Below are positions 22,747 through 28,883 of a stretch of DNA of 28,883 bases, one piece after another. The notes under the pieces were generated by a model. That model made no database searches, was not told the origin of the DNA, and was given only the letters and a program-made list of their open reading frames with translations. The DNA is from Patescibacteria group bacterium (GTDB taxonomy: Bacteria; Patescibacteria; UBA1384; XYA2-FULL-43-10; 1-14-0-10-43-13). How positions within the stretch are numbered: position 1 is the first letter of the stretch; each line of letters begins with the position of its first letter. Both the position numbers and the translations under genes were made by a program. Location: contig JAMCZZ010000012.1 in assembly GCA_023484645.1 (NCBI GenBank), positions 1 to 28,883 on the forward strand, in the 5' to 3' direction.

Positions 22747-22782
22747 CCCCGCACCAGCCGATCTATCGGCTTGGTGCTGGGG
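22747..22782 (-). other. GC-rich hairpin between the SBP gene and tRNA-Leu(CAG)
   Basis: GCCGAT-CT-ATCGGC in the centre, extended by GCACCA/TGGTGC and CCCC/GGGG with one bulge, and an outer TATGCC/GGCATA pair. No U run follows on the minus strand, so it may be an RNA processing or partial termination site rather than a full terminator. Confidence 0.5.
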
Positions 22783-22839
22783 TTCCGCCACTCCGGCATA
22801 ATTCCTATCTGTGCCTATCTGTGTAATAAATCAGTGTGG

Positions 22840-24351
22840 TTATTTTCTTACCCTCTTTTCCTTTATATACCACTTTTCAATGCCATCGTACCTGTAGTCA
22901 ACTTCACTGGCGTTAATTTTCGCATTTTTAACATCTGACTTAATTTCATATGAAAAAGTAATCGGATCATAGAAAACCCCAAGCGCTTCATTTTTAATGG
23001 TATCGAAAAACTGGTTATACTTTGCGTTCCTTGCAGTATAATCAGTTAACATCCTAGCATCTTCGAGCAAGATATCTGAGTTTTTATCGCTGAATCCAGC
23101 AAAGTTCATATTTTCCATCTGCGAAGAATGCCAGAAAACGTATGGGTCGGGATCATAGCCAAAATCAAAACCAAAAAGCAATAATTCATAATCTTTTTTA
23201 CTCAAAGCTTCCTGCATATCTATCGGATTGAGATATTTAATACTTAGATTAATATTGCGGTCAGAAAATTGCTTTTTTAATTCTTCGGCTTTGCTTCTTT
23301 GCAAATCATTATCCAAAGTGGTCAAACTTAAATCTAGCCTGTCAGGCAATTTATCGCTGCTCAATATTTTTTGCCTAACAGTCTTGTCTTTGAGCTTGTC
23401 TTTTCTGAGGTTAAAAATTAAGCCCAATCTCTTATTCGTCTTAAATGATAAATCAAAAAGGCTTTCTTTCCCGTTTATGCTCATTCCAGAAATGGCATTT
23501 GTTCCCTTCTCTTTGAACCCAAGTTCCGTTTCAGCTTTACTTCCAAAAAAATCCAGTTCAATCTGGGATATATACGGCTCTCCGTTAAAATAAAGGGGAT
23601 TTTTTTCAAGATTTAATTTTACGATTTTTCCATTTTTAATAGTTGAATTTGCAAATTTATACGGACCAGTCCCAACCAATTTTTTATTAAACTGATCATC
23701 GGATAAATGAGAAGGCAAGATACCGAAATCACAATTATAGATAAACGGACCATAAGCCCTGGGCAAATCAAAGATAACTTTATTCCCTTCAGTCGTAACG
23801 TTAACATCTTCCCAAGCGCTGGAAAGAGGGCTTTTGAAAGCTGGGTTTTTTATTTTATCCACTGTAAATGCAACGTCATCAGCGGTCAATCTTTTACCAT
23901 CATGGAACACAACATTATCTTTCAAATAAAAAGTGTAACGTAAGTTGTCTGGCGAGATCTCCCATTTTTCAGCAATATCGGAAGTCACATTATTATTTTT
24001 GTCGTATTTAACCAACCCGGAAAAAACAAGTTTTGAAGAAGATTTTTCAGCATCAGTCGATGCAAGCAATGGATTTAGATATTTGAAATCTCCAAACACA
24101 ACCTCTTTATATATTCCCCCATCAGCCGGAACAATCCGCGTCCTTAAGAAGAACTCATCTTTAACTTTTATTCCCGAAAGTACCAGGGCGCAAATTAAAA
24201 AAAAGAGCGAGAATATTGTCTCGGTCTTATTCATTAGAAGAGCACTTTTCTTAACTCGTTTAAAGAAATATAAAATAATAGCTAGAAGATTCCTTAGGAA
24301 ACTTACAAATTGGACAGATAAATTAGCAATTATTTTAAAAAATAATTTCAT
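22840..24351 (-). CDS. Family 5 extracellular solute-binding protein (oligopeptide type), membrane-anchored
   Basis: 503 residues. A hydrophobic N-terminal stretch (about 15-32) and a second membrane segment (about 45-62, TIFSLFFLICALVLSG) precede the binding domain. The family 5 pattern is clear: GIYKEVVFGDFKYLNPLLAS, then FSGLVKYD, then YTFYLKDNVVFHDGKRLTADD, and VGTGPYKF later. This family delivers peptides or other solutes to ABC permeases. No permease or ATPase gene is nearby, and no convincing lipobox is seen, so it appears anchored by its membrane helix. It may be shorter (an ATG at codon 40 also exists). It lies seven bases after secG. Confidence 0.87.
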   Translation of the reverse strand: MKLFFKIIANLSVQFVSFLRNLLAIILYFFKRVKKSALLMNKTETIFSLFFLICALVLSGIKVKDEFFLRTRIVPADGGIYKEVVFGDFKYLNPLLASTDAEKSSSKLVFSGLVKYDKNNNVTSDIAEKWEISPDNLRYTFYLKDNVVFHDGKRLTADDVAFTVDKIKNPAFKSPLSSAWEDVNVTTEGNKVIFDLPRAYGPFIYNCDFGILPSHLSDDQFNKKLVGTGPYKFANSTIKNGKIVKLNLEKNPLYFNGEPYISQIELDFFGSKAETELGFKEKGTNAISGMSINGKESLFDLSFKTNKRLGLIFNLRKDKLKDKTVRQKILSSDKLPDRLDLSLTTLDNDLQRSKAEELKKQFSDRNINLSIKYLNPIDMQEALSKKDYELLLFGFDFGYDPDPYVFWHSSQMENMNFAGFSDKNSDILLEDARMLTDYTARNAKYNQFFDTIKNEALGVFYDPITFSYEIKSDVKNAKINASEVDYRYDGIEKWYIKEKRVRK

Positions 24352-24358
24352 TTTTAAT

Positions 24359-24577
24359 TTAGCCTAGAAAAACTGTGGCTAGAGCAGTTAAGCAAAAAAG
24401 CACGGCTATTACGATAGTCGCTATAAATAAGATTTTTTCTACCCCTCTACGTGAACGGTAAACATTCCCCTGACCTCCGAATGCCATACCTAATCCTGAG
24501 CCTCTTTGCTGCATTAAAATTGCAGCCATCAGTAAGATGGCTAAAACAATTTGAATAATTTTAAAAATATTTGACAT
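24359..24577 (-). CDS. secG: Protein translocase subunit SecG
   Basis: 72 residues with the two-helix SecG layout: a first membrane segment (IIQIVLAILLMAAILM), the loop QQRGSGLGMAFGGQGNVYRSRRG typical of SecG, and a second segment (ILFIATIVIAVLFCLTALATVF). It is a small accessory part of SecYEG. Its start is nine bases from the 3' end of tRNA-Gly, so the mRNA must be freed by tRNA processing or start inside the tRNA. No Shine-Dalgarno is seen. The SBP gene follows closely. Confidence 0.93.
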   Translation of the reverse strand: MSNIFKIIQIVLAILLMAAILMQQRGSGLGMAFGGQGNVYRSRRGVEKILFIATIVIAVLFCLTALATVFLG

Positions 24578-24586
24578 AATTGATGA

Positions 24587-24661
24587 TGGAGCGGGTAACG
24601 GGAGTCGAACCCGTATCTCATCCTTGGCAAGGACGTATAATAGCCGCTATACGATACCCGC
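24587..24661 (-). tRNA. tRNA-Gly(GCC)
   Basis: Acceptor GCGGGTA pairs with TACCCGC, discriminator T, encoded CCA. Anticodon loop TTGCCAA (GCC). T loop GTTCGACTC. secG begins nine bases downstream. Confidence 0.96.
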
Positions 24662-24662
24662 A

Positions 24663-24768
24663 AATTTGCAAAGCAACTTAGATTTTAGACGTCAGAACTT
24701 TGAACTTAGTAAAAATGCTAATTCTTAGAGTATTCTAAGGTCTCAGCTCTAAGCTCTAAATTCTATTT
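24663..24768. repeat. Low-complexity spacer between tRNA-Cys and tRNA-Gly
   Basis: Built from variants of CTTAGA, TCTAAG and GAACTT (for example CTTAGAGTATTCTAAGG, an imperfect inverted repeat). A similar but not identical spacer follows tRNA-Leu(GAG) at 21781-21830. No gene is seen. Confidence 0.4.
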
Positions 24769-24842
24769 TGGAGGTCTGGCCCGGAATTGAACCGGGGTAC
24801 GCGGTTTTGCAGACCGCTGCCTAACCACTCGGCCACCAGACC
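24769..24842 (-). tRNA. tRNA-Cys(GCA)
   Basis: Acceptor GGTCTGG pairs with CCAGACC, discriminator T, encoded CCA. Anticodon stem GCGGT/ACCGC, loop CTGCAAA (GCA). D arm with GCCGAGTGGTTAGGC. Confidence 0.96.
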
Positions 24843-24878
24843 ATGAGCGAATTATTAATTTGTTAATAATGAGTCGAA

Positions 24879-24953
<75 letters not shown>

Positions 24954-25006
24954 AAGCTTCTCTCCTAATTTCTTCATTCAGATCGATGCCCAGCTAAACA
25001 TTAAAA

Positions 25007-25035
25007 ATATTAACATAATTGAGTGTGGGTGTAAA
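25007..25035 (-). promoter_or_regulatory. Candidate promoter of the tRNA-Phe operon
   Basis: On the minus strand TTTACA (25035-25030, five of six), 17 bases, TAATAT (25012-25007, four of six). The start would be about 45 bases before tRNA-Phe. Confidence 0.5.
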
Positions 25036-25146
25036 CCCTGAGTGAATGAATTGTAACTATCAATTTGAAAATATCTATGAAATAGGATTGCCAAACTAAT
25101 CGCTATGTACTACATTAGTTATGACGCAAATAAGCGGAAGGAATAT

Positions 25147-25494
25147 ATGTCTAAGAAAAAAAATAAGAAATTCAAAAAAAATAAACCTAATAAGGGTTTC
25201 CAAAAATCAGAGACAACAAATACTTTTGTCTCATCCGATCCTGTTGTTTCAGATGAATCTATTATAAATAATCAAACCAGTACTCAGGGAGATAAAAGCA
25301 GCCCTATAGAGATTGATGACCCCTATTCGCACAACCAATATGATCATGTAAAAAAAGATGTCAGAAAAATAATTGCTCTAATCGGACTGATCATATTAGT
25401 TTTTTCGGGAATTTATATCCTGGGGCTGAAAACTAACATATTAAGCTCGTTTGGTGATTGGGTTTACAAAATCGCCAACATTCAAACACAATAA
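25147..25494 (+). CDS. Unrecognised basic single-pass membrane protein
   Basis: 115 residues from the ATG at 25147, which has GGAAGGA just upstream. An ATG at 25105 is in frame but has no ribosome site. The N terminus is extremely basic (MSKKKNKKFKKNKPNKGF). A Ser/Thr/Asp/Asn-rich, probably disordered middle follows, and one membrane segment lies near the C terminus (IIALIGLIILVFSGIYILGL), then about 20 residues. By the positive-inside rule the basic tail is cytoplasmic and might bind nucleic acid or ribosomes; that is inference. No family is recognised. It is divergent from the tRNA-Phe operon and ends in the terminator at 25524. Confidence 0.7.
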   Translation: MSKKKNKKFKKNKPNKGFQKSETTNTFVSSDPVVSDESIINNQTSTQGDKSSPIEIDDPYSHNQYDHVKKDVRKIIALIGLIILVFSGIYILGLKTNILSSFGDWVYKIANIQTQ

Positions 25495-25516
25495 GAATAT
25501 TCGGCAAGCGCACCAA

Positions 25517-25545
25517 TTGACAAACCGATCGAAAATCGGTATCTT
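25517..25545 (+). promoter_or_regulatory. Promoter of the gene at 25594, with a terminator in its spacer
   Basis: Perfect TTGACA (25517-25522), 17 bases, TATCTT (25540-25545, four of six). The spacer is occupied by the terminator hairpin of the preceding gene. Transcription would start near 25552, giving a leader of about 40 bases. Confidence 0.6.
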
Positions 25546-25548
25546 TTT
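25524..25548 (+). terminator. Terminator of the gene at 25147
   Basis: ACCGAT, loop CGAAA, ATCGGT, then ATCTTTTT. A compact hairpin with a good U run, 30 bases after the stop codon. Confidence 0.78.
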
Positions 25549-25593
25549 GGCATATCAACTGGCAAATCTGCCAGAATCTGAAGAGGTGTGGAA

Positions 25594-25971
25594 ATGGAAG
25601 CCACAAAAGAAACAGTGGGAAGTGTATCAGAGGAAGCCGCCTCAATGGCGGGAGTCAACAGTGGGAAGATAGTTCTCCCACGAAAGTTGGCTGAGGCAAT
25701 TAGGGTCGTAGAAACGGCTCAAACCGGCGCAATCGTGGTAATACCTCGTGAACTCTCAGGGGTAACAAACGCCATGAAAGTGCTCCAGCTGATGAAGGCT
25801 GGCTTATCCGCAACGATAGAAGGAGGGAAACTTTTTCTCGAATGTGTCGAAAGATCCGTTTGGGACGGAACGACTCGCCTCTTCTACGAGATTCGTGAAC
25901 GAGAAGGTGGCACACCCTTCAAGTTTAGCATCTCGCCTTACGAGGCGGCACGTGGACTGGTTGAAGGTTAA
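25594..25971 (+). CDS. Unrecognised small soluble alpha/beta protein
   Basis: 125 residues from the ATG at 25594, seven bases after AAGAGG (25581-25586). A GTG two codons earlier is too close to that site. The sequence alternates strands and helices: GKIVLPRKLAEAIRVV, GAIVVIPRELSGVTNAMKVLQLMKAG, LSATIEGGKLFLECV and RLFYEIRERE. There is no signal or membrane segment. No family or motif is recognised. It lies between the 25147 gene and the truncated yifB, with its own promoter and terminator, and its codons are more GC-rich than those of the minus-strand neighbours. Confidence 0.72.
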   Translation: MEATKETVGSVSEEAASMAGVNSGKIVLPRKLAEAIRVVETAQTGAIVVIPRELSGVTNAMKVLQLMKAGLSATIEGGKLFLECVERSVWDGTTRLFYEIREREGGTPFKFSISPYEAARGLVEG

Positions 25972-26001
25972 TCGGTCCCCAACTGAATTGCAATAATAAG
26001 A

Positions 26002-26018
26002 CAAGGGAATAACCCTTG
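26002..26018 (+). other. Small hairpin after the 25594 gene
   Basis: CAAGGG, loop AATAA, CCCTTG. It stands six bases before the stronger terminator hairpin, so it is probably part of the same 3' end. Confidence 0.45.
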
Positions 26019-26023
26019 CACAC

Positions 26024-26062
26024 AGGACCGCAGCGCGCCCAGCTGCGGTCCTAATCTTTTAT
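26024..26062 (+). terminator. Terminator of the gene at 25594
   Basis: AGGACCGCAGC (26024-26034) pairs perfectly with GCTGCGGTCCT (26042-26052) around a 7-base loop, followed by AATCTTTTATT. The truncated yifB converges from the other side. Confidence 0.8.
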
Positions 26063-26067
26063 TAAAG

Positions 26068-26706
26068 CTAATAAATTTTCTCTTTAGGTCTATATTGAAG
26101 GGCCTCTGCAATATGGTTCGCTTGAATATTTTCCGTTTTTTCCAGATCGGCAATCGTCCGGGCGATTTTTAAAAGCCTGTGATAAACCCGAGCTGAAAGT
26201 TTCATCTGCTCCACCGCATTAGCAATAATTTTTTCCGCTTCCTTGTCTAATTTGCAAAATTCTTTTATTTCCCTTGCACTTATCTCTGAATTCGCCTTGG
26301 TTTTTGATTTCTTAAATCTTTTGGCTTGAACATCCCTTGCCGCCTGCACTCTTTCTTTCACTTTTTTTGATTCTTCGGCAACTCCGCCAGCTGGCGGATT
26401 ACTGGCCAATTTCTCATATTTTAGCCGCGGGACTTCGATGTGAATGTCAATTCTGTCTAAAAGCGGGCCGGAGATTTTCTTTTGGTACCGCATTATTTGA
26501 ATGGTGGAACAAATACATCGCTTGTCTGGATCAGAAAGATAACCACAAGGGCAGGGATTTTGGGCTGCAACCAGTAAAAATTCTGCAGGGAAAGTCAAAC
26601 TGCCCTGAGCTCTTGAGACTGTAACAACACCATCTTCCAACGGTTGCCTCAAAGCTTCAAGCACACTTCTTGGAAATTCAGGAAATTCATCCAGAAATCG
26701 GAGTTC
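26068..26706 (-). pseudogene. comM: 3' fragment of the Mg-chelatase-like AAA+ gene yifB/comM, cut at Walker B
   Basis: About 212 codons remain of a gene usually near 500. The readable protein begins inside the Walker B region (FLDEFPEFPRSVLEALRQPL, family form FLDELPEFPR). It continues with SRAQGSLTFPAEFLLVAAQNPCPCG, the cysteine cluster around CPCG and CIC, the sensor/arginine-finger segment LLDRIDIHIEVPR, and the C-terminal Mg-chelatase domain (YHRLLKIARTIADLE). An in-frame TGA lies three codons before FLDE. The Lon-like N-terminal domain and Walker A are absent. ComM is a helicase used in natural transformation in other bacteria. The fragment cannot be an active ATPase. The other half should lie beyond the right end if this is an insertion. 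Confidence 0.88.
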
Positions 26707-26808
26707 TCATAAACACAAGTTAAAATTAGTTAGTCTCCTACTACAAAATAATACCTCTACGGTCAAAGGACATAAAACCTGGGCAAGGATAAGTAACAAG
26801 GAAAAGAA

Positions 26809-27207
26809 ATGCCTGCCCAATCTCCTTTGCGTTTGATTCAAACTCTTCGTCGAAAAAATGTCAAGCGATTTTCGTTAATTAAGTCAAACGAAAATTTATT
26901 GAGAGATTTTTTTGTCGGCATAACCCCGAATGACAAGCGGGGCATTTTGAGTATTCAAGAACTGTCGGTAAGACATAACCGGGATGAAATGACAGTGCGA
27001 AGAATCCTCAAAGACACCGTCTCCTCCAAATATGAAAGAGATCGAATGATCCTCAAAGACTATCTGTTGCACGATCTGACCGAAGAAGAAATCGGAAGAA
27101 AGTATCCACTAAATGGAAAACCAATAACAAAGCAAGCTGTAAGTTATCGGATCAAAAAAATCTGCTTGCCAATGCTAATAGTCACAAAAGGAGGTAGACG
27201 AAAATGA
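26809..27207 (+). CDS. Helix-turn-helix protein, possibly sigma-region-4-like
   Basis: 132 residues. AAGGA lies six bases before the ATG. Two helix-turn-helix-like stretches are visible: about 47-70 (LSIQELSVRHNRDEMTVRRIL) and about 92-118 (LTEEEIGRKYPL then ITKQAVSYRIKKI). The second resembles region 4 of sigma factors or small phage regulators. The N terminus is basic (RLIQTLRRKNVKRF). It is probably a DNA-binding regulator of the element. First gene of the operon. Its stop overlaps the next start by four bases (ATGA). I could not identify a clear promoter in the 100 bases upstream. Confidence 0.65.
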   Translation: MPAQSPLRLIQTLRRKNVKRFSLIKSNENLLRDFFVGITPNDKRGILSIQELSVRHNRDEMTVRRILKDTVSSKYERDRMILKDYLLHDLTEEEIGRKYPLNGKPITKQAVSYRIKKICLPMLIVTKGGRRK

Positions 27208-27473
27208 ATAACATCGCTGTTCGAGGTATGGCCAGAAAGCCCCTGGCAACGAGAACTCTTATTTTCAAAATCTTGATTTTTTTCGTGTTAGGTATTGCAT
27301 TTACACTTGCCCTAGGGAAATGCCTGGACGGCGTCTTTGAAAATCAAGACCGAATGTTCTGCAGATCGGCCAAGGTAAGCGGAAACGAAGAATACCTTTC
27401 CAAGTGCCAATGCTATTACAACGGAAGTCCAATAAGTTGCATTTCCAACAAAAAGGAGGGGCATGAAAGTTAA
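27204..27473 (+). CDS. Unrecognised cysteine-containing single-pass membrane protein
   Basis: 89 residues. AAGGAGG (27188-27194) lies nine bases before the ATG. A basic N terminus (RGMARKPLATR) precedes one membrane segment (LIFKILIFFVLGIAFTLALG), then a roughly 45-residue outer part with five Cys (GKCLDG, MFCRSA, KCQCYY, ISCIS). The basic-in topology puts the cysteines outside the cytoplasm. No family is recognised; small phage membrane proteins of this type often act in host takeover or exclusion, which is only a guess here. Its end overlaps the next gene by 11 bases. Confidence 0.65.
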   Translation: MNNIAVRGMARKPLATRTLIFKILIFFVLGIAFTLALGKCLDGVFENQDRMFCRSAKVSGNEEYLSKCQCYYNGSPISCISNKKEGHES

Positions 27474-28242
27474 GTACACGACGATCAACCACGAAGCAAG
27501 AGAGAGGCTGGGTTTGACATGGCATGAATACGGTCTGGCCGACTTAATCTACCATCTGGGAAACAATCCTCAATCTCCCTACCGAGGATGGTGTTATGCA
27601 ACCAAGGAATTCCTGGCAACGCAACTTGGAGTAAGTCGCCGGGCTATCACAGATATGGTTGCAAAGATCATCGACAAAGGACTGGTTGAGAAACATCCGG
27701 AAACAAAGCACCTTCGGATAACGGTCGACTGGTACCAGGAAGTGATGATCAAAGATTCCCGGGAGGAAGAAACTTCCCATAGTGAGAAGAAACTTCCCCC
27801 AAGGAAGGAAGAAACTTCTCACCCTGTTGAGAAGAAAGTTCCCATAACATGTATACCTGACAAAGAAAAAGACAAAGAAATTACAGAGGCTAAAGCCTCA
27901 GTAACTAAAAGGTTTTTCAATCCAGGCATGGCAAGCATCGGAAGTATCTTGAAGGATCTTGAGCAAGAGCCAGATGAGCCTGTACCGGAGCCTAAATTCA
28001 ACCGGATCACCCACGACTGGCAGGCGGAGGCCATAAGGCTCTGGAAAATGGTCGGACTCCGTGGATCACCATCCGCCCAGTTCTTCAAGCTGATCAAGCT
28101 AACCTATCAGAAAGGCAAGCAGGCAAGGCTTCCGATGGTGGCCAGCTACTGCAAAGATGCGTCTGGGATCAGAGACAAGGAGAGGCTGTTCTACTGGCGG
28201 TTTTACAACAACCCGGCATTCGCCGGCAAAGAAAGCAGATAA
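27463..28242 (+). CDS. Winged-helix replication-type protein of the element
   Basis: 259 residues. AGGAGGGG lies just before the ATG. The N-terminal winged helix (about 15-85) reads WHEYGLADLIYHLG, then YATKEFLATQLGVSRRAITDMVAKIIDKGLVEK. This is typical of phage and plasmid replication initiators of the DnaD/RepA-N/lambda-O-like kind. A charged linker (about 95-150) contains near repeats of the type EETSH-EKKLP. The C-terminal domain (about 180-250) has AIRLWKMVGLRGSPSAQFFKLI. I cannot assign a named family. Position before a RusA-like gene supports a replication role: in many phages the initiator and RusA lie together. Confidence 0.65.
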   Translation: MKVKYTTINHEARERLGLTWHEYGLADLIYHLGNNPQSPYRGWCYATKEFLATQLGVSRRAITDMVAKIIDKGLVEKHPETKHLRITVDWYQEVMIKDSREEETSHSEKKLPPRKEETSHPVEKKVPITCIPDKEKDKEITEAKASVTKRFFNPGMASIGSILKDLEQEPDEPVPEPKFNRITHDWQAEAIRLWKMVGLRGSPSAQFFKLIKLTYQKGKQARLPMVASYCKDASGIRDKERLFYWRFYNNPAFAGKESR

Positions 28243-28243
28243 G

Positions 28244-28260
28244 TTAAAAAATATTAGCAG
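28244..28260 (+). repeat. 17-base direct repeat, copy 1
   Basis: TTAAAAAATATTAGCAG, in the gap before the RusA-like gene. A copy with one change (TTAAAAAATATCAGCAG) is at 28784-28800 inside the small ORF at 28657. It may be an element-specific binding site or chance in A-rich sequence. Confidence 0.35.
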
Positions 28261-28277
28261 ACAGGAGGGTCAAAAAA

Positions 28278-28670
28278 ATGAGAAGCGCAATGGTCATAAC
28301 AATCCACGACCACCAGGCAGTAAGCTGGAACGTCCTCTACTCTCAAAGCCATTGGACGAAACGGTATGAGCTGGCTCAAACAATCCACACATACATGATG
28401 GCCTCATTGCCGCCAGGATGGAAAAGATTCGATGAAACGGTCGACATCAGCATCACCGCATATTTCAAAGACAGCCGGCTTAGAGACAGCGATAACGTGG
28501 CGAGCAAGCTGTATATCGACGGACTGAAAGGAAGGCTGATCCTGGATGACGACACCAGATTCGTGCGCCGGGTCACCACAGAGATAGTAAACAAGGTGGG
28601 CGAAGACAAACTCGTGATCAAGATCAAGAGCATCCAAGAGGAAGGGGGTGATGATAATGGCGAGGAATGA
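28278..28670 (+). CDS. RusA-like Holliday junction resolvase
   Basis: 130 residues. GGAGG (28264-28268) lies nine bases before the ATG. The RusA pattern is present: RDSDNVASKLYIDGL (69-83), then KGRLILDDDTRFV (84-96) and a final strand with KLVIKIK. The conserved acidic residues that bind metal in RusA can be placed at Asp70/Asp72, Asp81 and the DDD at 90-92. RusA cuts four-way DNA junctions and is almost always carried by prophages and related elements. It sits directly after the replication-type gene. The C-terminal tail is acidic (EEGGDDNGEE) and overlaps the next gene's start. Confidence 0.82.
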   Translation: MRSAMVITIHDHQAVSWNVLYSQSHWTKRYELAQTIHTYMMASLPPGWKRFDETVDISITAYFKDSRLRDSDNVASKLYIDGLKGRLILDDDTRFVRRVTTEIVNKVGEDKLVIKIKSIQEEGGDDNGEE

Positions 28671-28821
28671 ATCCATGCCAAGATTTCACTTCGAAGGACA
28701 AAGAAAAGCCCCGGACGGCAAACCGATGTACGTCCTCATGGAGATCAAATCAGGAGAAATCATCGAAGTGGCGGAATCAACTTTTAAAAAATATCAGCAG
28801 CAGCAACTAATCGAGTACTGA
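28657..28821 (+). CDS. Small unrecognised ORF of the element
   Basis: 54 residues, MARNESMPRFHFEG to a Gln-rich end (KKYQQQQLIEY). AGGGGG (28643-28648) is eight bases before the ATG at 28657; an in-frame ATG at 28651 is too close to it. It overlaps the end of the RusA-like gene in another frame by 14 bases, which is typical of packed phage operons. The middle (GKPMYVLMEIKSGEIIEVA) looks like a small beta-rich fold. No family is recognised. Confidence 0.6.
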   Translation: MARNESMPRFHFEGQRKAPDGKPMYVLMEIKSGEIIEVAESTFKKYQQQQLIEY

Positions 28822-28822
28822 G

Positions 28823-28883
28823 ATGATCAAAACTAAGCAACAAATCCTAGAAGAAATTTATAACGAAGTCCAGCAGAACAACA
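28823..28883 (+). CDS. Start of a further ORF, truncated by the window edge
   Basis: An ATG one base after the TGA of the preceding small ORF opens a frame (MIKTKQQILEEIYNEVQQNN) that runs to the end of the window. Too short to identify. The spacing and strand suggest it continues the same operon. Confidence 0.45.
   Translation, partial: MIKTKQQILEEIYNEVQQNN

Larger units (their letters stand above)
26707..28883 (+). mobile_element. Left end of an element inserted in yifB/comM (prophage-like or integrative)
   Basis: Starting where yifB similarity stops, six tightly spaced plus-strand genes follow with strong ribosome sites, overlapping starts and stops, and noticeably more GC-rich codons than the chromosome to the left. 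Contents (two helix-turn-helix proteins, a RusA-like resolvase, small ORFs) fit a phage early/replication module. No integrase, terminase or structural gene is in view, and the right end is outside the window, so phage, plasmid and integrative-element origins all remain open. Exact boundary is uncertain by about 15 bases. Confidence 0.7.

Noticed and set aside
22747..22782. Rho-independent terminator after the SBP gene.
   Set aside because: The hairpin is strong but no U run follows on the minus strand, and tRNA-Leu(CAG) lies downstream on the same strand.
26068..26664. Reading the yifB remnant as a complete 198-residue gene starting at 26664.
   Set aside because: Similarity to YifB continues upstream of that codon through FLDEFPEFPR, which shows a cut gene rather than a real start.
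26707..26808. Group I or II intron ends at the yifB break.
   Set aside because: No intron-type boundary motif or reverse transcriptase is visible, and the genes inside run on the opposite strand to yifB.

Overview
The window reads as a chromosomal segment of a small-genome, AT-rich bacterium, most likely a member of the Candidate Phyla Radiation (Patescibacteria). This is an inference from gene content: an alanyl-tRNA synthetase that stops after its editing domain, a large acidic single-pass protein with a baseplate-J-like ectodomain, a degenerate metallo-beta-lactamase-like protein, and AT-rich intergenic repeats made of short recurring words. The phylum cannot be fixed further without a tree.

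Almost all conserved genes lie on the minus strand in short operons. From left to right these are: lysS-serS-hpf-secA (secA runs off the left edge); greA; the cell-shape operon mreB-mreC-mreD-mrdA; a baseplate-J-like protein with ruvX and mltG; an FtsA-like actin ATPase; a lytic transglycosylase with alaS and a NUDIX hydrolase; a long unit of tRNA-Val, tRNA-Leu(GAG), a small membrane protein, rpsA, an MBL-like protein, nrnA and tRNA-Leu(TAA), closed by a palindromic terminator; and tRNA-Phe, tRNA-Cys, tRNA-Gly, secG, an oligopeptide-binding-type protein and tRNA-Leu(CAG). Shape and wall synthesis dominate the left and middle (MreBCD, PBP2, MltG, Slt-like, FtsA-like). Translation genes dominate elsewhere (three aminoacyl-tRNA synthetases, S1, HPF and seven tRNAs).

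Set against this are five small genes on the plus strand (3729, 9673, 22215, 25147 and 25594). I recognise none of them. Most have a strong Shine-Dalgarno site and their own stem-loop terminator, and two have near-consensus promoters, so they look like independent one-gene units placed between conserved operons.

The right end (about 26707 to 28883) is different. The competence/AAA+ gene yifB/comM is cut at its Walker B motif, leaving only its 3' part. From that point a tightly packed, more GC-rich plus-strand operon begins: a helix-turn-helix protein, a cysteine-rich membrane protein, a winged-helix replication-type protein, a RusA-like Holliday junction resolvase and two small ORFs. This looks like the early/replication module of a prophage or integrative element inserted in yifB. 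It is the most interesting part of the window and continues past the right edge.
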